This document shows, piece after piece, positions 46,219 to 55,492 of a DNA stretch of 64,000 bases; within the stretch, counting starts at the first letter, position 1, and each line of letters opens with the position of its first letter. The translations under genes and the position numbers were made by a program. The stretch lies in contig NZ_JACSQN010000001.1 of NCBI RefSeq assembly GCF_014836615.1, forward strand, positions 62,001 to 126,000, written 5' to 3'. The notes under the pieces were generated by a model, which was not told the origin of the DNA, did no database searches, and saw only the letters and a program-made list of their open reading frames with translations. The stretch is from Sporosarcina quadrami (GTDB lineage: Bacteria; Bacillota; Bacilli; Bacillales_A; Planococcaceae).

Positions 46219-46314
46219 GCAATAAATAAATGAATATTCTTCCCTACTCCACAATATACATACTAAGAGAGAGGGCGCCTACTTTTAATAACGTCACCAA
46301 ATCGGGCGTTCGTT

Positions 46315-46322
46315 CATACGAT
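46315..46322 (+). promoter_or_regulatory. Candidate sigma-E -10 element of the LysM coat gene
   Basis: CATACGAT matches the sigma-E -10 consensus at 7 of 8 positions; GTCACCAA 14 bp upstream is only a half match to a sigma-E -35. safA is sigma-E dependent in B. subtilis. The transcript would start immediately before the ribosome-binding site. Confidence 0.35.
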
Positions 46323-46348
46323 GAAATGATGGAAGGGGGATTTTTTTA

Positions 46349-47434
46349 GTGGATGTCCATATTGTTGTAAAAGGGGATACCTTGTGGAAGATTGCTAGGC
46401 AATACGGTATCTCATTTGAAGATTTGAAAAGAGTGAACGCCCATTTGGCAAATCCGGATTATATTGTGCCAGGCATGAAAATCTTTTTACCAGCGAAGAA
46501 AAAAGAACATATGCCTTCGATGAAAGTTCCTGACAAGAAACCACAGCAAGGTAAAGAAACACAACCTGTAAAGCCGTCCAAGCCACCAACACAAAAAAAG
46601 CCTGAAACTGGTGTGCAGACAAAACCGACGAAGCCTATGCAGCCTATTCCTTTACCGCCGCAAGGAGAAACAGTAAAGCCGCAACCGAAACCACCTATGC
46701 CGCCAAAACCGACACCACCTGTCATGAAGCCACAACAACCTGAGCAAAAGCCACCTGCTGAACAAGCGCCGACACCACCTGCACCGCAGCTGCCACCGAT
46801 GGCGATGCCGCAGTTTTATCCGCCGGTCATGCCGATGCCGATTCCTTGTGGATGGATGCCGATTTTTGACGCAGACTGCTACCCGATGGTACACCATCAA
46901 GAGATGACACCACCGTTGCCATTACCAACACCTGAATTGCCATCCATGCCGATGCAGCCAACACCGCCTGCACAGATGGGAACAAAACCGCCGGCGATTG
47001 ACATGATGGAGTCGAGTCAAGAATACGATTGGGAAGAATCACCGATTTATCCCGGAATGGGAACGGGCACACCGCCATCTTATCCAACGAGCGGTTGGGA
47101 GATGATGGAGTCGTCTCATGTGCCGCATATGCCTCAAATGGAATCTTCGCACCATATGGTTCATTGTCCGCCTGAACAAGGCTACATGCCTCAGATGATA
47201 GCGCCAGGACAGCAACACCCTTATGGGATGATGCATCCGCAACAGCAGTATTACCACTGTCAACCGTGCCAGCCAGTCTATCATCACGGATGTCACCATC
47301 ATGGATATTATCCACAAATGATGATGCCAATGCCGATGCAACCGCAACAATGGCCAATGCAACAGATGCCAATGCATCAGCAGCCATATCCATATTATAG
47401 CCAACCAGATAATAACGATTGCGGAACGTGTTGA
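46349..47434 (+). CDS. safA: SafA-like LysM spore coat morphogenetic protein
   Basis: A 361-residue protein. The N-terminal LysM domain (VHIVVKGDTLWKIARQYG ... PDYIVPGMKIFLP, residues 3-46) should bind spore cortex peptidoglycan. It is followed by a Lys/Pro-rich linker (about 50-150) and a long low-complexity region rich in Pro, Met, Gln, His and Tyr, with MESS/MMESSH repeats (about 215-265) and a HHGCHHHGYYP cluster near 310-320, ending NNDCGTC. This matches the plan of SafA, which nucleates the inner coat, but the repeat composition is its own. It starts at GTG 46349 after GGAAGGGGGA. The kinase-like gene follows after 7 bp. Confidence 0.75.
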   Translation: MDVHIVVKGDTLWKIARQYGISFEDLKRVNAHLANPDYIVPGMKIFLPAKKKEHMPSMKVPDKKPQQGKETQPVKPSKPPTQKKPETGVQTKPTKPMQPIPLPPQGETVKPQPKPPMPPKPTPPVMKPQQPEQKPPAEQAPTPPAPQLPPMAMPQFYPPVMPMPIPCGWMPIFDADCYPMVHHQEMTPPLPLPTPELPSMPMQPTPPAQMGTKPPAIDMMESSQEYDWEESPIYPGMGTGTPPSYPTSGWEMMESSHVPHMPQMESSHHMVHCPPEQGYMPQMIAPGQQHPYGMMHPQQQYYHCQPCQPVYHHGCHHHGYYPQMMMPMPMQPQQWPMQQMPMHQQPYPYYSQPDNNDCGTC

Positions 47435-47441
47435 TTGGCTT

Positions 47442-48311
47442 ATGGCCATTGAAAAAAATATACGGAAAGTAAAAGAGAATGTATGGAAGTTAGTGGAAGG
47501 GGATGCGGCCTATTCATTGAAAAGGTACAAATCTCGTTCCACTGCCGTCAAAGTAGATTATATTCATAGGCAGCTTCATGCTATTCAATTTCCGAATATT
47601 GTTCCTGTATTAGAAACGGATGATCCTTTACTGATTATGCAACCTTGGTTTGATGGAACGCGTCCTGTGAATTTTAGAAAAAGAATTGACCGCACAGATT
47701 CGCTTCTCGCTTTGCGAGCACTTCATAATTCAAGTGAACAAATTGATTGGGATGCGTCTCCTTATTTGCATAGATATCAGCTGTTAGATAAATGGAAAGA
47801 TCGATTGGACCGTTTCATCGACAATCGTACGGCCTTGGAAATGCATCTCGGCAAACAGATTGTCGATGAAATCGTGTCGTACAGTCAACTTGCGTTAACT
47901 GTATTGAGGAAGACGAAAAGAAAGCAAACGGGCTACACGCTTTTGCATGGAGATGTCGTCCACCATAATATTTTGCGTGATTACAATGGACTTATCCGAT
48001 TCATTGATTTTGATCTCGCTTGTACAGGGCCTCCTGGTGTAGAATTAGCTCTTTGGGTACATCGTGTCTTGCCGAATATCGGTTATCATTTGGATTTTTT
48101 ATTAGCAGAACAGACCGTTTTGAATCATTTGGATGATGCTTCAAAAGCGATGATCCTTTATCCGAATGAGGTTTTGAGGGAGTGGTTGCATCTTCTCTCA
48201 TTACCAGAAGATAATCAGGAACGTTTAGCTAGAAAACTTATTCCGTTCACTGATACAGCTCTCTCTTCATGGCCAAAGTTATGGTATGATGTAGAGCGGA
48301 TTATGAAGTAG
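47442..48311 (+). CDS. CotS/YsxE-type protein of the aminoglycoside-phosphotransferase fold
   Basis: A 289-residue protein with a kinase-like catalytic core: LLHGDVVHHNIL (about 167-178; HGD and Asn present) and the metal-binding FIDFDLA near 188-194. Spore coat proteins of the CotS/CotI/YsxE/YutH family share this fold; CotH-like coat kinases are known, while the activity of this branch is largely undetermined. In B. subtilis the related ysxE lies next to spoVID; here the gene is coupled to the LysM coat gene instead. No clear ribosome-binding site: translation is probably coupled to the preceding gene. A terminator follows. Confidence 0.7.
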   Translation: MAIEKNIRKVKENVWKLVEGDAAYSLKRYKSRSTAVKVDYIHRQLHAIQFPNIVPVLETDDPLLIMQPWFDGTRPVNFRKRIDRTDSLLALRALHNSSEQIDWDASPYLHRYQLLDKWKDRLDRFIDNRTALEMHLGKQIVDEIVSYSQLALTVLRKTKRKQTGYTLLHGDVVHHNILRDYNGLIRFIDFDLACTGPPGVELALWVHRVLPNIGYHLDFLLAEQTVLNHLDDASKAMILYPNEVLREWLHLLSLPEDNQERLARKLIPFTDTALSSWPKLWYDVERIMK

Positions 48312-48325
48312 ATAAATAGTAAGAG

Positions 48326-48351
48326 AAGCCGCCTAATAGCGGCTTATTTTT
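48326..48351 (+). terminator. Intrinsic terminator after the coat gene pair
   Basis: AAGCCGC and GCGGCTT around a CTAATA-type loop, followed by ATTTTT. Confidence 0.83.
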
Positions 48352-48391
48352 ACGTCCATTTTAATGAACGGTCACATGATCTTCTTTAGGT

Positions 48392-48416
48392 AGAAAACGC
48401 GTTCGTATGCTATAAT
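48392..48416 (+). promoter_or_regulatory. LexA-like box and extended -10 promoter of ruvAB
   Basis: AGAAAACGCGTTCG at 48392-48405 matches the Gram-positive LexA box CGAACRNNYGTTYG at 10 of 12 defined positions. It lies 5 bp upstream of TATAAT (48411-48416), which is preceded by TGC, an extended -10. This predicts SOS control of ruvAB, as in B. subtilis. Confidence 0.6.
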
Positions 48417-48442
48417 AGTTCCTATACTAGGGGGAGAATGAC

Positions 48443-49048
48443 GTGTACGATTATATTAAAGGCATAGTCACACGGGTGACACCAGAATACATAACGCTTG
48501 AACAAGGCGGCATCGGATGGCAAATTATGACGCCGAATCCCTATGCTTTTCATCAAACGGAGGATCTACAACAAATTTTTACGTACTTACATGTGCGTGA
48601 AGATATGCAATGGCTTCTCGGTTTTAAATCACTTGAGCAACGTGAACTATTCAAAAAGCTCATTACCGTTTCAGGTATCGGTCCAAAAGGAGCATTAGCT
48701 ATTTTAGCGAGCGGCATCCCTTCACAAGTAATTGGTGCAATTGAAAGAGAAGATGAGGCTTTTCTTGTGAAATTTCCGGGTGTCGGCAAGAAGACAGCGC
48801 GCCAGATGATTTTAGATTTAAAAGGCAAACTCCATGATTTGTTCACAGAAATCGACATGCCCGATACGGAATCTACTCTTTTATCGATGGCAGAGAATGA
48901 TTCTTTGGAAGAAGCAGTACTTGCATTGCAGGCACTTGGTTATTCACAACGTGAATTAACAAAAGTCCGGTCTGATATGCAGAAAGAAGAACTTGATACA
49001 GAAGGTTATATGAAACTTGCGCTAAGTTTACTGTTAAAGCAAAAGTGA
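48443..49048 (+). CDS. ruvA: RuvA, Holliday junction recognition subunit
   Basis: Binds four-way DNA junctions and recruits RuvB. The 201 residues have an N-terminal OB-fold (1-62), tandem helix-hairpin-helix motifs (KKLITVSGIGPKGALAIL near 71-88 and FLVKFPGVGKKTARQMI near 108-124) and a C-terminal RuvB-binding domain (about 150-201). GTG start behind AGGGGGAGAATG. ruvB follows 30 bp later. Confidence 0.96.
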   Translation: MYDYIKGIVTRVTPEYITLEQGGIGWQIMTPNPYAFHQTEDLQQIFTYLHVREDMQWLLGFKSLEQRELFKKLITVSGIGPKGALAILASGIPSQVIGAIEREDEAFLVKFPGVGKKTARQMILDLKGKLHDLFTEIDMPDTESTLLSMAENDSLEEAVLALQALGYSQRELTKVRSDMQKEELDTEGYMKLALSLLLKQK

Positions 49049-49078
49049 TGAAAACGAGTAGGAAAGGAGGAATGGTCG

Positions 49079-50089
49079 ATGATGGATCGCGTCATTTCAA
49101 GTGAGCAAACTAATTATGATGATAACTTTGAACAGTCTCTACGTCCTCAAACGTTACACCAATACATAGGACAAGAAAAAGTCAAAGATAATTTAAGCAT
49201 TTTCATACAAGCGGCTAAAGGTAGATGTGAAAGTTTGGATCATGTCCTTTTGTACGGTCCGCCAGGTCTTGGAAAAACGACATTAGCATCTGTCATTGCT
49301 AATGAAATGGGTGTCAATGTCAAAATGACAAGTGGTCCGGCAATCGAGCGTCCAGGTGATCTCGCCGCAGTCGTCTCGTCACTAGAGCCTGGAGATGTGT
49401 TGTTCATTGATGAAATCCATCGATTGAACCGTTCCATTGAGGAAGTGCTTTATCCTGCAATGGAAGACTTCTGTCTCGATATAGTCGTTGGTAAAGGACC
49501 TTCCGCAAAGTCGATTCGTCTTGACCTTCCGCCTTTTACATTGATTGGGGCTACGACAAGGGCAGGCTCACTATCTGCGCCTTTACGTGACCGTTTCGGT
49601 GTTCCGTTGCGTCTTGAGTACTACGAAGAAGGCCCACTCAAAGAGATTGTCATACGTAGCGCAAGCCTCTTTGACGTTGCAATCGATGACAGTGCTGCTG
49701 TTGAAATCGCCAGACGGTCGAGAGGAACCCCTCGTATTGCCAATCGTCTTCTTAGAAGAGTCAGGGATTACGCACAAGTGAGAGGCGACGGCAATATTAC
49801 AATGGCGATTGCAAAAGAAGCACTCGAAATGTTGCAAGTCGATTCACATGGTTTAGATCATATCGATCATAAGCTACTTAGAAGCATGATAGAGCGCTTC
49901 AGGGGCGGTCCAGTCGGAATCGATACGATCGCAGCAAGCATTGGTGAAGAATCGATCACGATTGAAGATGTTTACGAACCGTATCTCTTGCAGATCGGCT
50001 TCATCCAGCGAACCCCGCGAGGAAGAGTCGCAACCGGACTCGCATATACCCATTTCGGCTATGCTATGCCAGAAGGTAATGAATACTGA
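49079..50089 (+). CDS. ruvB: RuvB, Holliday junction branch migration ATPase
   Basis: A AAA+ hexameric motor of 336 residues. Walker [10 protein letters not shown] near 61-69, Walker [11 protein letters not shown] near 109-118, the sensor [20 protein letters not shown] near 159-178 and the C-terminal winged-helix DNA-binding domain (about 255-330). AAAGGAGG with good spacing to ATG 49079 (a second ATG is adjacent). Confidence 0.97.
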   Translation: MMDRVISSEQTNYDDNFEQSLRPQTLHQYIGQEKVKDNLSIFIQAAKGRCESLDHVLLYGPPGLGKTTLASVIANEMGVNVKMTSGPAIERPGDLAAVVSSLEPGDVLFIDEIHRLNRSIEEVLYPAMEDFCLDIVVGKGPSAKSIRLDLPPFTLIGATTRAGSLSAPLRDRFGVPLRLEYYEEGPLKEIVIRSASLFDVAIDDSAAVEIARRSRGTPRIANRLLRRVRDYAQVRGDGNITMAIAKEALEMLQVDSHGLDHIDHKLLRSMIERFRGGPVGIDTIAASIGEESITIEDVYEPYLLQIGFIQRTPRGRVATGLAYTHFGYAMPEGNEY

Positions 50090-50129
50090 AAAAGTGGTCA
50101 CTTTACAATAAAAGGAGTATACAGAACTA

Positions 50130-51170
50130 ATGGATGTTAATGATTTCGATTTTGAATTGCCTGACCGTTTGATCGCCCAAACCCCTTTGGTTGACAGAAC
50201 AGCAAGCAGGCTCATGGTACTAAACAAAGAAACAGGAGAAGTACAACACCGTCAGTTCCGTCAAATCATCGACGAACTGAATGCAGGTGACATGATCGTT
50301 CTTAACGATACACGGGTCCTTCCTGCCCGTTTAATTGGTGTTAAAGAAGACACAGGCGCCTCTATTGAAGTGTTGCTATTAAAAGAAACTGGATCAGACG
50401 AATGGGAAACACTCGTCAAGCCAGCGAAGCGCGTTAAAATCGGCACGATTGTCACATTTGGTGACGGCCGTTTAACAGCAGAATGCATAGACATCATGGA
50501 GCAAGGCGGACGGAAATTTAAATTCAGCTATGCTGGCATCTTTTATGAAATACTGGACGCACTAGGTCAAATGCCGCTGCCTCCTTATATAACAGAGTCA
50601 TTAGATGATCAATCACGTTATCAGACGGTCTTTGCAAAAGAAAGAGGCTCCGCAGCAGCACCGACTGCTGGACTTCACTTTACAGAAGAAATCCTCCAAG
50701 CGATTAAAGACAAAGGTGTTGGAATTGAATTCATCACTTTGCATGTGGGTCTTGGTACATTTCGTCCAGTGAGTGTCGATACAATTGAAAACCATACGAT
50801 GCACGCAGAATATTATCAAGTCAGTGAAAGCACTGCAAATGCGATAAATGAAACGAAAGCGAACGGCGGTAATATTATTGCCATCGGAACAACTTCTGCC
50901 CGTACGCTTGAAACGATCGCTACGCTGAACGATGGCAAAATAGTCGCTTCAAGCGGCTGGACATCGATCTTCATCTATCCGGGTTATGAATTCAGCATAC
51001 TTGACGGGATGTTGACGAATTTCCATTTGCCGAAGTCTACATTAATCATGCTTATTTCGGCATTAGCAACGCGCGAACATGTACTTGCTGCTTACAATGA
51101 AGCGGTTAAAGAAAATTACCGTTTCTTCAGTTTCGGTGATGCGATGTTCATTAAACCATCAAAAAAGTAA
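50130..51170 (+). CDS. queA: QueA, tRNA preQ1 ribosyltransferase-isomerase
   Basis: Uses S-adenosylmethionine to build epoxyqueuosine on tRNA. The 346 residues start [19 protein letters not shown], and include [11 protein letters not shown] near 64-74 and the [10 protein letters not shown] motif near 175-184. The ribosome-binding site AAAGGAG is rather far (about 12 bases) from the ATG. It sits upstream of tgt, the enzyme acting before it in the pathway. Confidence 0.96.
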   Translation: MDVNDFDFELPDRLIAQTPLVDRTASRLMVLNKETGEVQHRQFRQIIDELNAGDMIVLNDTRVLPARLIGVKEDTGASIEVLLLKETGSDEWETLVKPAKRVKIGTIVTFGDGRLTAECIDIMEQGGRKFKFSYAGIFYEILDALGQMPLPPYITESLDDQSRYQTVFAKERGSAAAPTAGLHFTEEILQAIKDKGVGIEFITLHVGLGTFRPVSVDTIENHTMHAEYYQVSESTANAINETKANGGNIIAIGTTSARTLETIATLNDGKIVASSGWTSIFIYPGYEFSILDGMLTNFHLPKSTLIMLISALATREHVLAAYNEAVKENYRFFSFGDAMFIKPSKK

Positions 51171-51181
51171 AGGGGCTCTAG

Positions 51182-52351
<1,170 letters not shown>

Positions 52352-52390
52352 ATCTTGTATAATAAAATAGGAGAAGAGGGGGGAAATTAA

Positions 52391-52666
52391 ATGAATGGTG
52401 ATATGTTAGGTACATTACTTCCGATTGTTGCGATGTTCGCGATTATGTGGTTCTTATTGATCAGACCTGCACAAAAGAGACAAAAGCAGACGAAGACGAT
52501 GCAAGAGAGCTTAAAACGTGGCGATAAAGTCATTACGATCGGTGGTATCCACGGTACAATTGATGCAGTGGACGAGTCCTCCGTGTTCTTGAAAGTTGCG
52601 GATGGAACGACTTTGCAGTTCGACAGACAAGCTGTCGGCCGTGTAGTAGATGCAAGCGCAATCTGA
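52391..52666 (+). CDS. yajC: YajC, preprotein translocase accessory subunit
   Basis: A 91-residue single-pass membrane protein of the SecDF-YajC complex: hydrophobic helix at about 5-24 (LGTLLPIVAMFAIMWFLLIR) and the cytoplasmic signature GDKVITIGGIHGTIDAV near 44-60. Adjacent to tgt, as in Bacillus (yrbF), with secDF 2.8 kb downstream. Confidence 0.93.
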   Translation: MNGDMLGTLLPIVAMFAIMWFLLIRPAQKRQKQTKTMQESLKRGDKVITIGGIHGTIDAVDESSVFLKVADGTTLQFDRQAVGRVVDASAI

Positions 52667-52704
52667 TAATTAGCGTATAAGGTAAATTGCCTGAAAACGT
52701 TTGA

Positions 52705-52748
52705 AGAGGTGGTCTTACAGGTTATTCCCTGTAAGCCGCCTCTTTTTT
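52705..52748 (+). terminator. Intrinsic terminator after yajC
   Basis: GAGGTGGTCTTACAGG and CCTGTAAGCCGCCTC form a long stem with one mismatch, loop TTATTC, followed by TTTTTT. Confidence 0.9.
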
Positions 52749-52802
52749 GTGTATATTCCTGTTCTGGATAAGGCATCCTTTCAGAAGAAAGGGTGGATGG
52801 CC

Positions 52803-53444
52803 ATGTCCGATTTACTAATTATTAGTCTTAGAACAGTATTCATGTACGCGCTCATTGTTTTAATACTACGCGTGATGGGGAAACGCGAAGTGGGGGAGTT
52901 GAGCGTAATCGATGTTGTCATTTTTGTTATTATGGCTGAAGTCGTAGCCTTTGCTTTGGATTCTCCAGATAAAAAACTGAGTCACTCTATAGTGCCACTT
53001 CTCTTGCTTCTTGGCATCCAACTTCTGACTTCTCTACTTTCTTTAAAAAGTAAAAAGTTCAGAGATCTTGTAGATGGTGATCCGACAGCCATCATTCTAA
53101 ATGGTATTATACAAGAGGAAGAGATGCGTAAACAGCGGTATAATCTCGATGATCTGTTTCAACAGTTAAGGGAAAAACAAATTGGCTCCATACTAGAAGT
53201 TACACATGCATATTTAGAGCCATCAGGAAATTTATCCGTTTTCACGTCAAATGAGACACCACCTGTATTGGCGCTTATTTCAGATGGAGTCATCCTGTCG
53301 AGGCATGTGAAACTTATTGGAAAGTCAGAAGATTGGCTTGTAACTGGCTTGAAAGAGCTAGGTGTCAATGATGTTCAACAGGTTTTTTATTGCTGCTACG
53401 AGCAAGGTGAACTCCATTTTCAACTAAAACAGGATTTTCAATAA
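52803..53444 (+). CDS. yrbG: DUF421 membrane protein (YrbG/YetF family)
   Basis: A 213-residue protein with three membrane helices (about 4-24, 34-52, 57-75), then two cytoplasmic DUF421 subdomains (about 80-205). The signature LRVMGKREVGELSVIDVVIFV is split across residues 21-41. Related YetF/YdfS-type proteins have been tied to spore membrane or coat-associated roles, but function is uncertain. It lies next to spoVB as in B. subtilis, where yrbG also neighbours spoVB. AAAGGGTGG fits ATG 52803 better than 52797. The 3' end overlaps the convergent spoVB by 7 bp. Confidence 0.85.
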   Translation: MSDLLIISLRTVFMYALIVLILRVMGKREVGELSVIDVVIFVIMAEVVAFALDSPDKKLSHSIVPLLLLLGIQLLTSLLSLKSKKFRDLVDGDPTAIILNGIIQEEEMRKQRYNLDDLFQQLREKQIGSILEVTHAYLEPSGNLSVFTSNETPPVLALISDGVILSRHVKLIGKSEDWLVTGLKELGVNDVQQVFYCCYEQGELHFQLKQDFQ

Positions 53445-54955
53445 GTTTTCACAAGACGCTTTAACATGAGAACGTCATTTTTCTTCACTTGACCGAAAAG
53501 AATTAAAATAATCAGGAGGAACAATGATGTAATTAGACATTCTGTCACTAATCCGAACTGTCCGATCGGTATGAAAATCGGTCGGATGACTGCTGTCATA
53601 ATAAAGGATACGTACGGTAGCGCAAACATTGTAAAACCGGCGCCAGCCGCTTTATTCTTCCGTAAAGTTGCGATATGGAGGAAAGAAGTGACGAGTACCC
53701 CGAATCCAATGGCGAGTACTGCACCTGTAACTTGTAATCCAGCTTGTGACGCTAAGATGAACATGACGCCTAATTTGGCGATTCCTCCATAGACTGAATT
53801 CATCATTCCGGCTTTTGCATCTCCTGTCGCCTGTAATATGGAGTACAGGGGACTTTGGATATAGTAAAAGAAAAATATGGGAGCAAGTAATGACATATAC
53901 GATCCGCCATCGGTGATTTTGAACAGTTTTTCCGCTAAATCTTGTCCATGGATATAAAAAACGGCAGCCGCAAAAGCTCCAGTCAGTGCGGAGAGCCGCA
54001 ATGCCAATTGGATGCGTTCTTGTAATTTCTTTTTGTTGCTAGTCGCTGCAGCCCCGCTCACAGCTGGTACAAGGACGACTGAGAGCGCGTATGGTATGAA
54101 GGACGGGAATAACAGTAACGGAATAAGAACGCCTGAGATGACACCGTAAAGCGATGTAGCAGCAACTGCTCCAACTCCTGCCAATGATAGCGCGCGCAAA
54201 AAGATTATGGGCTCAAGAAACCATGTGAAAGTGCCGAACAAGCGACTACCCGAAGAAGGAAGGGCTATTGATAATATCGGCTCCATTGGGTATCGCTCTT
54301 TTGTATCGCCAGGCTTGCGATCTGAACGTTTATGTTGATAATACTTGTAGTATAGATACGCAGCAGATAACATTTCTGCAAGCAATGTTATTCCCATTGC
54401 ATATGCCGCGTTCATTGCACTGTTATCAGGTACTAAAACAATAGGTAATAGTATAGTGATTAAAATGATACGGAATAGCTGTTCAATGATTTGTGACCAC
54501 GCTGTTTCTTCAATTCTGACGATACCTTGAAAATATCCACGTATCAATCCGCCTACCGCCGCAATTGGAATGATGGCAATACCTACGTATAATGCGGTTG
54601 ATGTCGCTGCATTCCCAAGCAATGTCTCTGATAGGAATGGAACGAAAAGGATAGACAAAGGTAAGAATACTATTGCGGTCAATATTGTAATGACCGTTGC
54701 CGTCTTCATGACAGCAGGAAGCTTGGCAGATTCGCCCCTAGCTTTTAATTCCGCTATCACTTTTGCTACAGCTATCGGAACACCGAGCTGGACGAGTGAG
54801 AGAAAGAAGATAAATGCTGGGAAAGCGGTCATATAAATACCGACTGCCTCTTCTCCTGCGACACGCATGAATTGTATGCGGTAAACAAACCCTAATAGCT
54901 TGGTCATGAAAACGGCAATCATTAATATGGCGGTTCCACGAATGAAAGTGGACAT
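53438..54955 (-). CDS. spoVB: SpoVB, MATE/MVF-type lipid II flippase homologue
   Basis: A 505-residue polytopic membrane protein (about 14 helices) of the polysaccharide transporter / MviN superfamily. SpoVB is required for spore cortex synthesis and is thought to move lipid-linked wall precursors. N-terminal FIRGTAILMIAVFMTKLLGFVYR is typical. On the minus strand, AAGGAG lies 8 bases before ATG 54955; a longer start at 54976 is rejected. It diverges from comN and converges on the DUF421 gene. Confidence 0.93.
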   Translation of the reverse strand: MSTFIRGTAILMIAVFMTKLLGFVYRIQFMRVAGEEAVGIYMTAFPAFIFFLSLVQLGVPIAVAKVIAELKARGESAKLPAVMKTATVITILTAIVFLPLSILFVPFLSETLLGNAATSTALYVGIAIIPIAAVGGLIRGYFQGIVRIEETAWSQIIEQLFRIILITILLPIVLVPDNSAMNAAYAMGITLLAEMLSAAYLYYKYYQHKRSDRKPGDTKERYPMEPILSIALPSSGSRLFGTFTWFLEPIIFLRALSLAGVGAVAATSLYGVISGVLIPLLLFPSFIPYALSVVLVPAVSGAAATSNKKKLQERIQLALRLSALTGAFAAAVFYIHGQDLAEKLFKITDGGSYMSLLAPIFFFYYIQSPLYSILQATGDAKAGMMNSVYGGIAKLGVMFILASQAGLQVTGAVLAIGFGVLVTSFLHIATLRKNKAAGAGFTMFALPYVSFIMTAVIRPIFIPIGQFGLVTECLITSLFLLIILILFGQVKKNDVLMLKRLVKTY

Positions 54956-55043
54956 TTCTAAACAACTCCTTCTCAATTCCGATCATTTCGTATACACTAA
55001 ACCTATGCATAGCTTTATCTGTTTACGACTGAACGTGAAAGGA

Positions 55044-55358
55044 ATGGAGAAGGTGAAGATCCAATTCGAACAATTATATTATCAAGCATTGCCGGCAATC
55101 CAGAGCAAGCGCGATGAACTCGTTTTGTATGGCTATCCTACAGTGATGAACGCAGAGATTTGGGATTACTGTGTTAAAAAGAAATGGCGAAAGAAAAATA
55201 TTTCCACAATGCGTATTCATGAAATCGTCAATGATGTACTTAGAATAACAGCTCCAGAATTCATGACATATACGCAAATAGAAGAACAAAGAGGCTCAGA
55301 TTGGTTCTCTGATTTGAACAGTGATGAATTGCAATTGTTGCTGTCTCCTAAGAGTTAA
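55044..55358 (+). CDS. comN: ComN/YrzD-like post-transcriptional regulator
   Basis: A small protein (104 residues from ATG 55044; a GTG at 55053 with AAAGGA at better spacing would give 101). The pattern KRDELVLYGYPTVMNAEIWDY ... KKKWRKKNISTMRIHEIVND (split by VK) matches the ComN family, which in B. subtilis regulates comE mRNA and associates with DivIVA at the pole. Position between spoVB/yrbG and secDF agrees with yrzD. Target here not visible. Confidence 0.7.
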   Translation: MEKVKIQFEQLYYQALPAIQSKRDELVLYGYPTVMNAEIWDYCVKKKWRKKNISTMRIHEIVNDVLRITAPEFMTYTQIEEQRGSDWFSDLNSDELQLLLSPKS

Positions 55359-55391
55359 AGAGAATGTATGAGTTACCGAGCACCGAACGAT

Positions 55392-55420
55392 TTGACAGAT
55401 GGAATTCTCTGTCTCATAAT
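55392..55420 (+). promoter_or_regulatory. Sigma-A promoter of secDF
   Basis: TTGACA at 55392-55397 (consensus), 17-bp spacer, CATAAT at 55415-55420. A GACAGA/TCTGTC inverted repeat (55394-55413) covers the -35 and spacer. The leader then forms CTGTAC (55443-55448) / GTACAG (55472-55477), whose 3' arm touches the AGAGGGGG ribosome-binding site. Confidence 0.65.
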
Positions 55421-55492
55421 TGGAGTGTTGTATTTTTAAAAACTGTACATAGCAAACACATGCCGCTCGCCGTACAGAGGGGGAACTAATTG

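Noticed and set aside
46234..46264. ATATT and CATACT as a sigma-E promoter for the LysM coat gene
   Set aside because: The spacing is about 20 bp, too long for sigma-E; the element at 46315-46322 fits better.
46395..47449. Several overlapping minus-strand frames rich in His, Arg, Leu or Gly across the LysM coat gene
   Set aside because: They arise from the low-complexity repeats of the sense gene and have no initiation signals.
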